Below are positions 1 through 11,291 of a DNA stretch of 64,000 nucleotides, in pieces. The stretch is taken from positions 1 to 64,000 of the forward strand of contig NZ_LIPV01000010.1 in the NCBI RefSeq assembly GCF_001418255.1, written 5' to 3'. This stretch comes from Thiomonas bhubaneswarensis. Its GTDB lineage: Bacteria > Pseudomonadota > Gammaproteobacteria > Burkholderiales > Burkholderiaceae_C. The position numbers were made by a program, and so were the translations under genes. Below the pieces are notes generated by a model. It made no database searches, was not told the DNA's origin, and worked only from the letters and a program-made list of their open reading frames with translations. The first letter of the stretch is position 1, and each line of letters opens with the position of its first letter.

Positions 1-174
1 CTCCGAGCCGGTGGCCACCCCGGGGGAGTTTGCCTGCTCCTCGGCAAAACGCCGCGCATAGGCGCGGATCGTCTTGCGATCGATGCCGGTCACCCGGGCG
101 ATCTCTCGCTGGCTGGCACTGCCCTTGAGCAGCGTCCAGATAGTGGTTTGCAAATGCGGCTTCAAGACGTTCAC
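1..174 (-). CDS. istA: IstA-type transposase, N-terminal fragment (cut by window edge)
   Basis: Only the first 58 codons are visible, from a GTG at 174. They encode an N-terminal helix-turn-helix typical of IS21 IstA proteins: a segment like SASQREIARVTGIDRKTIR (about residues 18-36), followed by a basic stretch. IstA catalyses strand transfer together with the ATPase IstB, whose gene would lie further to the left outside the window. The start is chosen because the reading begins a short distance inside the element terminus and the protein aligns from its first residues with the family pattern. Whether the full gene is intact cannot be judged here. Confidence 0.75.
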   Translation of the reverse strand, partial: MNVLKPHLQTTIWTLLKGSASQREIARVTGIDRKTIRAYARRFAEEQANSPGVATGSE

Positions 175-281
175 TCCCGTGCCTCTCCCTCGTCGTTGAG
201 GGAGGGGAAGGTAACGTCCTGCCAGACCTCTGGCTGCCGGCACGCGCCGACCCGTCAGCGCCTCATCGCGCCGCGGCCAGG

Positions 282-326
282 GTGGGGGAATTTAGGTGGC
301 CAAACGTGGGGGAGTTTGGGTGGCCA
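282..326. repeat. subterminal direct repeats of the IS21-type element
   Basis: Two 21-bp near-identical copies of GTGGGGGAATTTAGGTGGCCA occur at 282-302 and 306-326; the second differs at two positions (G for A twice). They are 24 bp apart start to start. IS21-family ends usually carry several such transposase-binding repeats, so these mark the element boundary next to the host sequence that starts at about 327. Confidence 0.7.
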
Positions 327-529
327 TCGGGGGTCCGGTATGATGAACGTTGGTTGACAATGGTGTTGCCAGAGTTGCCGCCCCGCAAATCGCTCCATCT
401 TCCGCGCCAGCAAAAGATGCGCGCTTCTTACGGTAAAAGTGACGGTAACGCCTTATGTTGATCACAGCGAATCCCTTTAACCACGCGGGTTTAGGCGACC
501 TGTTGATGATTGAGTGGGAGTGAAGCGAA

Positions 530-748
530 ATGCGCATGCTGTTCGGACTGATAGGTTTGCTGTTGACCCTGCTGATCGTCGTCTGGCTGGTGCGCACACA
601 GCTTTCGGCGCAGGTGGGCATTTCGGGTTCGTCCAGCGCCGCAGACGCCAGGGGTGACGAGGGCCAGCCCGCTTCGGCCGCGCTCAAGCAATTCAAACAG
701 TCGCTCGACAAGGCGTTGAAGGCACACCCGGCCAGCGTGCCCGAATGA
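530..748 (+). CDS. small single-span membrane protein of unknown function
   Basis: A 72-residue protein with an N-terminal hydrophobic segment (about residues 4-22, rich in Leu, Ile and Val) and a polar Ala/Ser/Lys-rich tail that ends in a short amphipathic helix. This predicts an inner-membrane anchor with a soluble C-terminus. I do not recognise the family. Its stop overlaps the tadA start as ATGA, so the two are almost certainly co-transcribed and translationally coupled. The upstream stretch from 327 to 529 holds no other gene that I can support; it contains a direct repeat acggtaa (two copies near 438-455) but no convincing promoter. Confidence 0.6.
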   Translation: MRMLFGLIGLLLTLLIVVWLVRTQLSAQVGISGSSSAADARGDEGQPASAALKQFKQSLDKALKAHPASVPE

Positions 749-1320
749 AAGCCCCGCCGCCCAAGACGATGGCGCCCGACGATGAAGCCGACCGCGCGTT
801 CATGCGCCTGGCGCTCGATCAGGCGCAAAACGCCTGGCTTTTGGGCGAAGTGCCCGTGGGGGCGGTGATCGTCAAGGACGGCGTGGTCATCGCCACCGGA
901 TACAACCGGCCCATCGGCGACCATGACCCGACGGCGCATGCCGAGATCGTCGCCTTGCGTCAGGCTGCGACGCTGCTGGGCAATTACCGCCTGCCCGAGT
1001 GCACGCTCTACGTCACCTTGGAGCCTTGCGCGATGTGTGCGATGGCCCTGCTGCATGCGCGTTTCGCCCGCGTGGTCTTCGGGGCGCGTGACCCCAAGAC
1101 GGGCGCAGCGGGCAGCGTGGTGGACCTGTTCGCCGATCCGCGTCTGAATCATCATTGCGACGTCACCGCCGAAGTCGAGCAGGCGGCTTGCAGCGCCTTG
1201 CTTCAAGACTTCTTTCGTGCCCTGCGTCTGGCGCAGAAACAGCCTGCTCATCCCGCGCATGATGCCCGTCTCTCGGGCATCGAGGTCACCGAGCTCGATA
1301 TCGAGCCGCCGATCTCTTGA
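745..1320 (+). CDS. tadA: tRNA-specific adenosine deaminase TadA
   Basis: TadA deaminates adenosine 34 of tRNA-Arg(ACG) to inosine, allowing it to read several arginine codons. The 191-residue protein carries the zinc-deaminase signature: His65-Ala-Glu67 (proton shuttle) and Pro94-Cys95-Ala-Met-Cys98 (zinc ligands with His65), followed by the ARDPKTGAAGS segment characteristic of TadA. It has a slightly long C-terminus compared with the roughly 160-residue E. coli enzyme. The ATG at 745 overlaps the stop of the small membrane protein (ATGA), and its own stop overlaps the next gene (TGATG), which indicates a tight three-gene unit. Confidence 0.93.
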   Translation: MKAPPPKTMAPDDEADRAFMRLALDQAQNAWLLGEVPVGAVIVKDGVVIATGYNRPIGDHDPTAHAEIVALRQAATLLGNYRLPECTLYVTLEPCAMCAMALLHARFARVVFGARDPKTGAAGSVVDLFADPRLNHHCDVTAEVEQAACSALLQDFFRALRLAQKQPAHPAHDARLSGIEVTELDIEPPIS

Positions 1321-2303
1321 TGCCGCGTCACTCATCCGCCCCGTTTCCACCTATGCCCGCTCCCGACCCCAGTGCCCACAGCGCGCCCCTTCGCGGCCCA
1401 TTGCGCCTTCTATCTCCCGCTGGGGCCGTGCAGGAGCCGGAACGTCTGGAGATCGCTGCGGCGCATCTGCGAAGCCTGGGGTTTCGCGTGCACCTGGGCG
1501 CCCAGGCGCTAGCGCGCGCGCAGCGCTTTGCCGGCACCGACGCCCAGCGCCTTCGCGCCATTCACGCTGCGGCGCGAAGCCGGGCGGATGTGGTCATGAT
1601 GACACGCGGCGGCTATGGATTGACGCGTCTGCTGCAGTCGATCGACTACGACTTGCTGGCGCAGGCCATCAAGGCGCGCAAACAGATGTGGGTCGGACAC
1701 AGCGACTTCACCGCCCTGCAGCTCGCCCTGCTGGCCAAGACCGGCGCCGTCACGTTCAGCGGCCCGATGGCGTCCTACGACTTCGGTGAGAAAAGGCCGG
1801 ACGACATCACCGTGGACAGTTTTCTGGACGCGGTGGACGGCACTCTGGAAGCCGTGGGCTTCGCCTGCGACGATGCGCCGCGTGGACTCGATGTCGAAGA
1901 CGTGCTCTGGGGAGGCAACCTGGCGCTGGTCACTAGCCTGATCGGCACGCCCTACCTACCCAGTGCCAAGGGCGTGCTGTTTCTGGAGGATGTGAACGAA
2001 CACCCGTACCGGATCGAGCGCATGTTCGGGCAATTGCTGCTGGCCGGAGTGGCCCAGAGGCAGAAGGCGGTTCTGCTCGGGCAGTTCACCGGGTACAAAC
2101 TCAGCGCGCACGATGCGGGCTACGACCTGGACTCGGCCGTGCAGTGGCTGCGCGCTCAGCTCAAACCGCATGGGGTGCCGGTGTTGTCGGGGCTGCCGTT
2201 TGGCCATGTGCGCACCAAGCTGACCCTGCCTCATGGCGTTCGTACCAGGGTGGTGCGCGATGGCCAGGAGGTTTTTCTGTTCTTTCCGCACGCGCATCAC
2301 TGA
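1320..2303 (+). CDS. ldcA: LD-carboxypeptidase (muramoyltetrapeptide carboxypeptidase, family S66)
   Basis: Family S66 enzymes remove the terminal D-Ala from murein tetrapeptides in the cytoplasm during cell-wall recycling. The protein shows the N-terminal SPAG motif near residue 33, a TRGGYG segment near residue 96, and the GHSDFTAL segment with the presumed nucleophile Ser at about residue 128. The C-terminal half carries the conserved glutamate/histidine region expected of the Ser-Glu-His triad. The ATG at 1320 overlaps the tadA stop; a later Met at 1353 is possible because the first residues are not conserved. Length (327 residues) is normal. Confidence 0.9.
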   Translation: MPRHSSAPFPPMPAPDPSAHSAPLRGPLRLLSPAGAVQEPERLEIAAAHLRSLGFRVHLGAQALARAQRFAGTDAQRLRAIHAAARSRADVVMMTRGGYGLTRLLQSIDYDLLAQAIKARKQMWVGHSDFTALQLALLAKTGAVTFSGPMASYDFGEKRPDDITVDSFLDAVDGTLEAVGFACDDAPRGLDVEDVLWGGNLALVTSLIGTPYLPSAKGVLFLEDVNEHPYRIERMFGQLLLAGVAQRQKAVLLGQFTGYKLSAHDAGYDLDSAVQWLRAQLKPHGVPVLSGLPFGHVRTKLTLPHGVRTRVVRDGQEVFLFFPHAHH

Positions 2304-2364
2304 CGTCGATCGACGTGCGGCCCGGCGATGCACTGGGTTGACGAGGGCCGGGTTCAGGCGGCAA

Positions 2365-2631
2365 TTATCTGCGCTGCTGTTCGTACTCGCGGCGAAGTCG
2401 TTCCTGCTCGCTGGGCGGCAGACGCTTGAAGCGCTCCTGTTCCTGAAGTATGCGCTCGCGTTGCTGCGGGGGCATGCGCTCCCAGCGCTGATAGCCGCCC
2501 TGGCCGTCACGCTGATTGGCCGAAGCCAGCGGCGCCAGCCCTGTGGCGCCAGCAAGTGCGATGCATAGGCCAACCCATGTGCCACGCAGGGCGCAACTCG
2601 CACTGCCGCGGCTCTCAGGCCGGATTGCCAT
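2365..2631 (-). CDS. small exported DUF3106-like protein
   Basis: An 88-residue protein with a hydrophobic segment ending in Ala-Ser-Ala (about residues 18-38), consistent with a Sec signal peptide. The short mature domain is rich in Arg, Glu and Gln and contains repeated PPxxRERILxxQERF-like units, as in DUF3106 proteins. That pattern resembles periplasmic helical sensors, but no function is known. Its start overlaps the end of the anti-sigma gene by 17 bp, so it belongs to the same minus-strand operon as the sigma factor. The start at 2631 is chosen because it directly precedes the signal peptide. Confidence 0.65.
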   Translation of the reverse strand: MAIRPESRGSASCALRGTWVGLCIALAGATGLAPLASANQRDGQGGYQRWERMPPQQRERILQEQERFKRLPPSEQERLRREYEQQRR

Positions 2632-3037
2632 TTTGCAGTCCTTGTTGCAGCATCTGCGGGTGGTTGGAAAGCCACTGGTAGAACTCGATGTTCTGCACGG
2701 CGTCCGCGACCTGTGGGCTGAGATTGTTCGGGTAACCGCCGCTTGGGCTGAAATGCGGCACGCTGATGAACACCGCCAGCGCCAGAGAGGCCGTCGCCAT
2801 GCCCGCGGCAAAGACCCGGGGCCAGCGCACGGCGCGCGCATGGCGACGAGGCATGCGCGCGGCCAGTTGGGGCAGCGGCGCCAGCAGTGCGCTCACACGC
2901 CGCCCGAACTGCAGGTCGTGCTGGCACTGCGGGCAATCTTTCAGATGCATTTCGATTTGCGCCGCCTGTTCAGCCGACGCCAGACCACTGCGGTAGTGGT
3001 CGATCTGAGCGGTAGTGAGGTGGTTGCGGGTGGTCAT
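2615..3037 (-). CDS. zinc-finger anti-sigma factor (membrane anchored)
   Basis: This gene lies directly downstream of an ECF sigma gene, the usual place for its regulator. The N-terminal part has a ZAS-type zinc-binding motif: a His in EMHLKDCPQCQ followed by Cys-Pro-Gln-Cys. A single hydrophobic segment (about residues 75-95) follows, then a short periplasmic domain. It probably binds and silences the adjacent sigma factor until an envelope signal triggers release. The start at 3037 has an AGGTG ribosome site just upstream and follows the sigma stop by 22 bp; an upstream Met at 3088 would overlap the sigma gene. Confidence 0.8.
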   Translation of the reverse strand: MTTRNHLTTAQIDHYRSGLASAEQAAQIEMHLKDCPQCQHDLQFGRRVSALLAPLPQLAARMPRRHARAVRWPRVFAAGMATASLALAVFISVPHFSPSGGYPNNLSPQVADAVQNIEFYQWLSNHPQMLQQGLQNGNPA

Positions 3038-3059
3038 GATGGCACCTGATTCGGGCAAT

Positions 3060-3653
3060 TCAAACTTTAGCGGGATGGTCGGATTCAAGCAATTCCCTCA
3101 AGCGGGTGAGCGCGCGCATATGGTGCGTTTTGACGCTGCCTTCGCTGACTTTCATCGCTGCGGCGGTGTCCACGATGGACAAACCCTCCATTTCCCGCAA
3201 CAAAAACGCTTCGCGCTGCCGTGGGCTGAGGGTCGAGATCGCATCGGCGATGCGCCCTGCGAGTTGCCCGTTGGCGATCTGCTGCTCGGGCCCGAGGGCT
3301 TCGTCGGCAATCTGCTCCCAACCGGGGGCTTGGTCTTCTTCCTCGTCGCTGGAGAAGAAGAAGTCGAAAATCTTCTCCACCTTGCGCCGACGATGCATGT
3401 CGGTGATGCGATTGCGCAGAATGCTGTAGAACAGCGGTGCCCATTCATCGGCCGGGCGCGATTTGTAGTTGCTCACCAGTTTGAGCAGGCTGTCCTGCAC
3501 CACGTCGGCGGCAAGCGCGGCATCGCGCAGTTCGATGAGCGCCATGCGGGTGGCCCTGACGCGAACTTCGGCGCAAAACCGGTTGAGCTCCGTGGAGTCG
3601 ATGAGCGTGGCGTCGGTCACGAGCGCTCGAGGAAGGGCGTAAGCATGATCCAT
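3060..3653 (-). CDS. ECF (RpoE-like) RNA polymerase sigma factor
   Basis: The 197-residue protein has sigma region 2 (AADVVQDSLLKLV, then WAPLFYSILRNRITDMHRR, the core-binding and -10-reading part) and region 4 (STLSPRQREAFLLREMEGLS plus the helix-turn-helix AAAMKVSEGSVKTH). An acidic linker with several Asp/Glu residues (about residues 100-110) separates the two, and region 3 is absent, as in ECF sigma factors. It heads the operon with the anti-sigma factor and the small exported protein. The target regulon cannot be read from this window. The 190 bp between this gene and divergent dapC must hold both promoters, but I could not identify a convincing one. Confidence 0.88.
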   Translation of the reverse strand: MDHAYALPRALVTDATLIDSTELNRFCAEVRVRATRMALIELRDAALAADVVQDSLLKLVSNYKSRPADEWAPLFYSILRNRITDMHRRRKVEKIFDFFFSSDEEEDQAPGWEQIADEALGPEQQIANGQLAGRIADAISTLSPRQREAFLLREMEGLSIVDTAAAMKVSEGSVKTHHMRALTRLRELLESDHPAKV

Positions 3654-3844
3654 AGCATAGTGGCCAGTTCAGGCGGGTCGGTTCCGGTCAACACAGGGTT
3701 CTCATGCGGGTAACGCCGCAAGGGGCCGCTTGATGACAGTCTGTCGCTCTCTGGACTGAAAATTTCTGTTTTTTGTCGCGCCTCGTGTCGCGAAGGCGCT
3801 TCGTAGAATGGCGGCGCTCTTTCTCTTTCGTTTCCGCGCTCCTC

Positions 3845-5056
3845 GTGAACCCTCGCCTCGACCGGCTTCAGCCCTATCCCTTTGAAAAACTGCGTCTGCT
3901 GCACCAGGGGGTGACGCCTTCGCCGCAGTGGTCGGCGATCAGTCTGGGCATTGGCGAGCCCAAGCATCCGACCCCGCCCTTCATTCAGCAGGCGCTGGCA
4001 GCGCATCTGGACGGGCTGGCGGTGTATCCCAGCACGGTCGGAAGCCTGGATTTGCGAACGGCATGTGCGCAGTGGGCGCAGCGCCGCTACCGCGTGAACC
4101 TGGACCCGCAGAGCCAGGTCTTGCCGGTCAACGGCTCGCGCGAAGCGTTGTTCGCTCTGGCGCAGACGGTAGTGGATGCCTCGCGAGAAGGCGCCACGGT
4201 GGTGTGTCCGAATCCGTTCTATCAAATCTACGAAGGCGCGGCGCTGCTGGCCGGCGCGCAGCCGTATTTCGCTGCGGTGGACGCGCAGCGCAATTTCGCG
4301 GTGGACTGGGCGGCGGTGCCCGAGTCCGTGTGGCAGCGCACCCAGCTTTTGTACGTCTGCTCGCCGGGGAATCCGACGGGCGCCGTCATGCCGCTGGATG
4401 AATGGAAGCTGCTGTTCGAACTTTCCGACCGCCACGGCTTTGTCATTGCGAGCGACGAGTGCTATTCGGAAATCTGGTTCGGGTCGCAGCCGCCGCTGGG
4501 TGGCCTGGAAGCTGCGAGACAGTTGGGGCGCACAGACTTTCGCAACCTCGTTTACTTCACTTCGCTGTCCAAGCGATCGAATGTGCCGGGCCTGCGGTCG
4601 GGCTTTGTCGCTGGAGACGCGGCGCTCATCCATGCCTTCACCCGCTACCGCACCTACCACGGCAGCGCCATGGGGCCTGCGGTACAGGCGGCCAGTGTGG
4701 CGGCCTGGAGCGACGAGGCGCACGTCGAACACAATCGCGCGCTGTACCGCGAAAAATTCGCCGCGGTGCTGCCTCTGCTCCAGCCCGTCATGGACGTGCG
4801 CCTGCCCGATGCCGGGTTCTACCTTTGGGCGGCCACGCCGGGCGATGATGCACAGTTCTCCCGAGGGCTGCTCGAAAAATACAATGTCACCGTTTTGCCC
4901 GGCAGCTACCTGGCGCGCGAGCAGGGCGGCGCCAACCCCGGGCGCGGGCGCATCCGCATGGCTCTGGTTGCTCCGGTGGACGAATGCGTCGAAGCTGCCC
5001 GCCGTATCGCTGCCTATTGTTCTGAACTCAACCCCTCACCAAGACCCTCACCATGA
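3845..5056 (+). CDS. dapC: succinyldiaminopimelate transaminase DapC
   Basis: A class I/II PLP aminotransferase of about 403 residues that makes N-succinyl-LL-2,6-diaminopimelate in lysine and peptidoglycan biosynthesis. Visible hallmarks are [14 protein letters not shown] near the N-terminus, [10 protein letters not shown], the [10 protein letters not shown] segment with the PLP-contacting Asp and Tyr, and [15 protein letters not shown] holding the Schiff-base Lys. The GTG at 3845 begins [15 protein letters not shown], the normal start of the family. The stop overlaps dapD as ATGA, supporting DapC over a generic aminotransferase. Confidence 0.9.
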   Translation: MNPRLDRLQPYPFEKLRLLHQGVTPSPQWSAISLGIGEPKHPTPPFIQQALAAHLDGLAVYPSTVGSLDLRTACAQWAQRRYRVNLDPQSQVLPVNGSREALFALAQTVVDASREGATVVCPNPFYQIYEGAALLAGAQPYFAAVDAQRNFAVDWAAVPESVWQRTQLLYVCSPGNPTGAVMPLDEWKLLFELSDRHGFVIASDECYSEIWFGSQPPLGGLEAARQLGRTDFRNLVYFTSLSKRSNVPGLRSGFVAGDAALIHAFTRYRTYHGSAMGPAVQAASVAAWSDEAHVEHNRALYREKFAAVLPLLQPVMDVRLPDAGFYLWAATPGDDAQFSRGLLEKYNVTVLPGSYLAREQGGANPGRGRIRMALVAPVDECVEAARRIAAYCSELNPSPRPSP

Positions 5057-5874
5057 CGCAACAACTGCAGACCCTCATCGACCAAGCCTGGGAAAACCGC
5101 ACCGCTTACAGCCCGGCCAACGCGCCGGCCGAGTTGCGCGAGGCCGTGGGCCATGTGATCGACCAGCTCAATGTCGGCAAGCTGCGCGTGGCCGAGCGCG
5201 TCGGCGGCGAGTGGGTGACGCATCAATGGCTGAAAAAGGCGGTGCTGCTGAGCTTTCGCCTGCATGACAACGTGGCCATGCAGGCGGGTGATCTGCACTT
5301 TTTCGACAAGGTGCAGACCAAGTTTCACAACCTCGACGAAGCCCAGATGCGCGCCACCGGCGTGCGCGTGGTGCCGCCGGCAGTGGCCAGGCACGGGTCT
5401 TACATCGCGCCCAATGTGGTGCTGATGCCCTCTTATGTGAACATCGGCGCCTATGTGGACGAAGGCACGATGGTCGATACCTGGGCCACGGTGGGTTCTT
5501 GCGCCCAGATCGGCAAGAACGTGCATCTCTCGGGCGGCGTGGGCATTGGCGGGGTGCTGGAGCCGATCCAGGCCAACCCGACCATCATCGGCGACAACTG
5601 CTTCATCGGCGCGCGCTCCGAAGTGGTGGAGGGCGTGATCGTCGAGGACAACTGCGTCATTTCGATGGGCGTCTACATCGGCAAATCGACCAAGATCTAC
5701 GACCGCGCCACCGGGGAGGTGAGCTATGGCCGCATTCCCGAAGGATCGGTGGTGGTCAGCGGCAACCTGCCCAGCAGCGACGGCAAGTACAGCCTGTATT
5801 GCGCGGTGATCGTGAAAAAGGTGGACGCGCAGACGCGCGCCAAGACCAGCATCAACGAACTGCTGCGGGCCTGA
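5053..5874 (+). CDS. dapD: 2,3,4,5-tetrahydropyridine-2,6-dicarboxylate N-succinyltransferase
   Basis: DapD transfers succinyl from succinyl-CoA to tetrahydrodipicolinate, the step just before DapC. The 273-residue protein has the left-handed beta-helix hexapeptide pattern (for example [18 protein letters not shown], then [14 protein letters not shown]) and the conserved [12 protein letters not shown] segment of DapD. Length matches the E. coli protein. It is translationally coupled to dapC. The gene is followed by 59 bp before the PilU-type ATPase. Confidence 0.96.
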   Translation: MTQQLQTLIDQAWENRTAYSPANAPAELREAVGHVIDQLNVGKLRVAERVGGEWVTHQWLKKAVLLSFRLHDNVAMQAGDLHFFDKVQTKFHNLDEAQMRATGVRVVPPAVARHGSYIAPNVVLMPSYVNIGAYVDEGTMVDTWATVGSCAQIGKNVHLSGGVGIGGVLEPIQANPTIIGDNCFIGARSEVVEGVIVEDNCVISMGVYIGKSTKIYDRATGEVSYGRIPEGSVVVSGNLPSSDGKYSLYCAVIVKKVDAQTRAKTSINELLRA

Positions 5875-5933
5875 CGGTCTGGGCACCCGGCGCATCACAT
5901 CGAAATCACCGTCACCAACACCAAGGGGGATGT

Positions 5934-7085
5934 ATGTCGGCAATGGAGCGTTTGTTCAAGCTGATGGCGGAGAAGAAGGCTTCCGACATCTACATCAGTC
6001 CGCACGCCCCCATCCTCATCCGCATCAACGGGCATGCGGTGGCCGTGAACCGGCAGGTCTTGACGCCGGAGGAACCGTTCCGTCTGCTGGCCGAAGCCGT
6101 GGGGCATGAGCGGGCGGCGGAAGTTACGCGAACCGGCGAGCTCAACATCGGCCTGCCGCGGCCGGGCCTGGGTAGCTTCCGGATTAGCGCCTTCCGCCAG
6201 CGCGGCAGCGTGGCGATGGTGGTGCGCTACATCCCAGGTGAAATTCCGGCGCTGGAATCGCTGAATCTGCCGGGCGTTCTGGCCGATCTGGTGATGGAAA
6301 AGCACGGCTTGCTGCTCATGGTGGGCTCTACCGGCGCGGGCAAGAGCACCACGTTGGCGGCGATGATCGACTATCGCAATGCCAACAAGACGGGCCACAT
6401 CCTCACGCTGGAAGAGCCCATCGAATACCTGTTTTCCAACCGCAAGTCGATCGTCAATCAGCGCGAGGTCGGCATCGATACCGAGTCGCTCGCGGTCGGG
6501 CTGAAAAACGCGCTGCGCCAGGCGCCCGATTGCATCATGATCGGCGAGATCCGCGATCAGGCGACCATGAGTGCGGCGCTGCAATACGCCCTGTCGGGCC
6601 ATCTCTGTCTGGCCACGCTGCACGCCAACAACAGCTATCAGGCGCTCAACCGTATCGTCGGCTTCTATCCCATGGATCAACGGGCCGCGCTGTTCAACGA
6701 CATGGCCTCGGGCCTGCGCGGCATCGTCTCGCAGCGGCTGCTGCGAGCGAGCGCCGGTGGGCTGACGCCCGCGGTGGAAATCATGCTCAACACCCAGCTC
6801 GTGCGCGAGTTGATCGAAAAGGGCGACTTCTCCGGCGTGAAAGAGGCGATGGAAAAATCCATGGCCGAAGGCTCGCAGACCTTTGAGCAGGCGCTTGCCG
6901 CCATGGTGATCGACGGCGTGGTCAGCCGTGAGGAGGCACTAGCCTACGCCGATTCCCCGACCAACCTGCTATGGCGCCTGGAGAACGACGCCACTCTGCG
7001 CAAACAGACGGCGCCCGTCGAGGCGATCGAAGACGATACGCCCTCATTCACCGAAATCACCCTCGACCTCGACTCGCCGCGTTGA
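5934..7085 (+). CDS. pilU: PilT/PilU-family type IV pilus retraction ATPase
   Basis: A 383-residue secretion ATPase of the PilT/PilU class, which powers disassembly of type IV pili at the inner membrane. It shows the N-terminal domain beginning MERLFKLMAEKKASDIY, the Walker A motif GSTGAGKSTT (about residues 131-140), the Asp box LTLEEPIEY, Walker B GEIRDQATM, and the His box ATLHANNSYQAL. Overall it resembles PilU more than PilT. The ATG at 5934 has the strong ribosome site AAGGGGGA. It sits between dapD and dapE with no other pilus gene nearby. Confidence 0.88.
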   Translation: MSAMERLFKLMAEKKASDIYISPHAPILIRINGHAVAVNRQVLTPEEPFRLLAEAVGHERAAEVTRTGELNIGLPRPGLGSFRISAFRQRGSVAMVVRYIPGEIPALESLNLPGVLADLVMEKHGLLLMVGSTGAGKSTTLAAMIDYRNANKTGHILTLEEPIEYLFSNRKSIVNQREVGIDTESLAVGLKNALRQAPDCIMIGEIRDQATMSAALQYALSGHLCLATLHANNSYQALNRIVGFYPMDQRAALFNDMASGLRGIVSQRLLRASAGGLTPAVEIMLNTQLVRELIEKGDFSGVKEAMEKSMAEGSQTFEQALAAMVIDGVVSREEALAYADSPTNLLWRLENDATLRKQTAPVEAIEDDTPSFTEITLDLDSPR

Positions 7086-7097
7086 GCGCCGCGCTGA

Positions 7098-9201
<2,104 letters not shown>

Positions 9202-9205
<4 letters not shown>

Positions 9206-11139
9206 TCCGGCTTACCGACATCGTGCTGCGGCGCGGCGTGCAGGTCGTGCTCGACCACGCCAGCCTCACCCTGCATCCGGGCGACAAGGTCGGCCTGGTC
9301 GGGGTGAACGGCGCGGGCAAATCGTCCTTGTTCGGCTTGCTGCTCGGTCTTCTGCACGAGGATGCGGGCAGTCTGGAAAAGCCGTCCGATTGGCGGCTGG
9401 CCACGGTGGCGCAGGACGTGCCCGACAGCGAGGCGTCGGCCACCGATTTCGTCATGCAGGGTGACGTCGCGCTGCAGGCGGCGCAGCGTGCGCTGGAAGC
9501 GGCGATGAGCAGCGCCGACCAGGATGAGGCCGCAGGCCATGCTCTGGCCGAGGCGCAGCATGCCTACGAGCTGGCCGACGGCTACACCGCTCGCGCCCGG
9601 GCCGAAGCCTTGCTGCTGGGGCTGGGTTTCAGCGTGGACGAGCTACGCAAGCCGGTGATGCAGTTTTCCGGTGGCTGGCGCATGCGGCTGGCGCTGGCGC
9701 AGGCGCTGTTCGCCCCGAGCGACTGCCTGCTGCTCGACGAACCCACCAACCACCTCGACCTCGATGCCCTAGTCTGGCTGGAACAATGGCTGGCGCGCTA
9801 CCCCGGCCTGCTGCTGGTCATCTCTCACGACCGCGAATTTCTCGACGCCGTCTGCCGCATCACCGTGCACCTCGAAGGCGGCAAGCTCACCCGCTATGGC
9901 GGCAATTACACCCTGTTCGAGGAACAGCGGGCCGAAAAACTCATGCAGCAGCAGGCCGCATATGCCCGCCAGCAACAAGACATCGCGCGGCTGACGCGTT
10001 TTGTCGAGCGCTTCCGCGCCAAGGCGACCAAGGCGCGTCAGGCCCAGAGCCGTATGAAGGCGCTCGAACGCATGGAGCGGCTCGCGCCCGTCTATCTCAG
10101 CGGCGCGCTGCGCATCGAGATGCTCGAACCGACGAGCCTGCCACAGCAACTGCTCACGCTGCAGGAGGTGAGCTGCGGCTACGGTGACGCGCCCATCCTC
10201 ACCGGCGTGAGCCGCAGCATCGTCGGCGGACAGCGCATCGGCATTCTGGGGGCGAACGGGCAGGGCAAGTCCACCCTGGTCAAGACCCTGGCGGCCGTGC
10301 TGCCGCCGCTTTCGGGCCAGCGCATCGAAGGCAAGGGCTTGGTGATTGGCTACTTCGCGCAGCAGGAAGTGGATGTGCTGCGGCTGGACGAATCGCCGCT
10401 GCAGCACATGCAGCGCCTGGCGCGCGACGTGGCGCCGCAGACCACCGAGCAGGAATGGCGCAACTGGCTGGGCCGCTACCAGTTCGACGGCGACATGATG
10501 CTGCGCGCCTGCGGCAGTTTTTCCGGCGGGGAAAAGGCGCGCCTGGCGCTGGCGCTGGTGATCTGGCGCAGGCCCAATCTGCTGCTGCTGGACGAACCCA
10601 CCAACCACCTCGATCTGCCCACCCGCGAATCGCTGGCGATAGCCTTGCAGGACTATGCCGGCACGGTGCTGCTGGTTTCGCACGACCGCGCGCTGCTGCG
10701 CGCCACTTGCGACGCCTTCTGGCTGGTGGCCGACGGCCGGGTGCAGGACTTCGAGGGCAGCCTCGACGACTATCAGCAGTGGGCGCTGTCGCGCACCGCG
10801 CAGCGGCAGAGCGCAGCCCAGCCCAGGCCCGCAACCGACGGCGCTGCGCAGGCCCAGCCCGACCGCAAGGAGGCCCGGCGCCAGCAGGCCGCGCAGCGTC
10901 AGCAGCGCGCGCAGCAGCTCAAGCCGATCAAGGCCGAGTTCGCCAAGGTCGAAGCCGAGCTGCGACAGGCCGAGTCCGAGCGAAGCACGCTGGAGGCCGC
11001 GCTTGCCCATCCGGACACCCCCGCAGCCGAGCGCGCCGAGCAGGGCAGGCGTCACCACACGCTTGAAACGCGTATCGCCGAACTGGAGGAACGCTGGCTC
11101 GAGCTCGGCGAGCAGCTTGAATCGCTGCAGGGGACATGA
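9202..11139 (+). CDS. ABC-F family ATP-binding protein (YheS/Uup type)
   Basis: A 645-residue protein with two ABC ATPase domains and no membrane segment, the hallmark of ABC-F proteins that act on the ribosome. The first domain has Walker A GVNGAGKSS, signature FSGGWRMRL and Walker B LLLDEPTNHLDL; the second has GANGQGKST, FSGGEKARL and LLLDEPTNHLDL. The inter-domain linker is basic and helical. A charged, alanine-rich C-terminal coiled coil follows (about residues 560-640). The layout suits the YheS subgroup, but Uup cannot be excluded. It overlaps prmB as ATGA. Confidence 0.88.
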
Positions 11140-11291
11140 GACGGGTTTGCTCTCATCTGCGGCCAAGCCTCCATCGTCCCGTAGACCATCGCGCATGAAA
11201 TTTGATCCATGCTGATATGCAGACCTGTGTATCCGATTAAATTGCTTGGGTTTTCCCTAAGTCGCACCCGCGACGCATTCTCGGAGTTCCC

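Larger units (their letters stand above)
1..326 (-). mobile_element. IS21-family insertion sequence, partial (transposase end)
   Basis: The minus strand carries the start of an IstA-type transposase, and the element runs out of the window at base 1. Reading the minus strand from 326, the presumed terminus begins TGGCCACCC, fitting the 5'-TG...CA-3' ends usual for IS21-type elements. Two subterminal direct repeats lie just inside it. The exact end is inferred from these repeats because the other end and the target duplication are not visible. Confidence 0.7.

Noticed and set aside
354-382. TTGACA at 354-359 as a promoter for the 530-748 gene
   Set aside because: No acceptable -10 sequence occurs 16 to 18 bp downstream (the bases there are GC-rich), so the match is probably chance or belongs to the IS junction.
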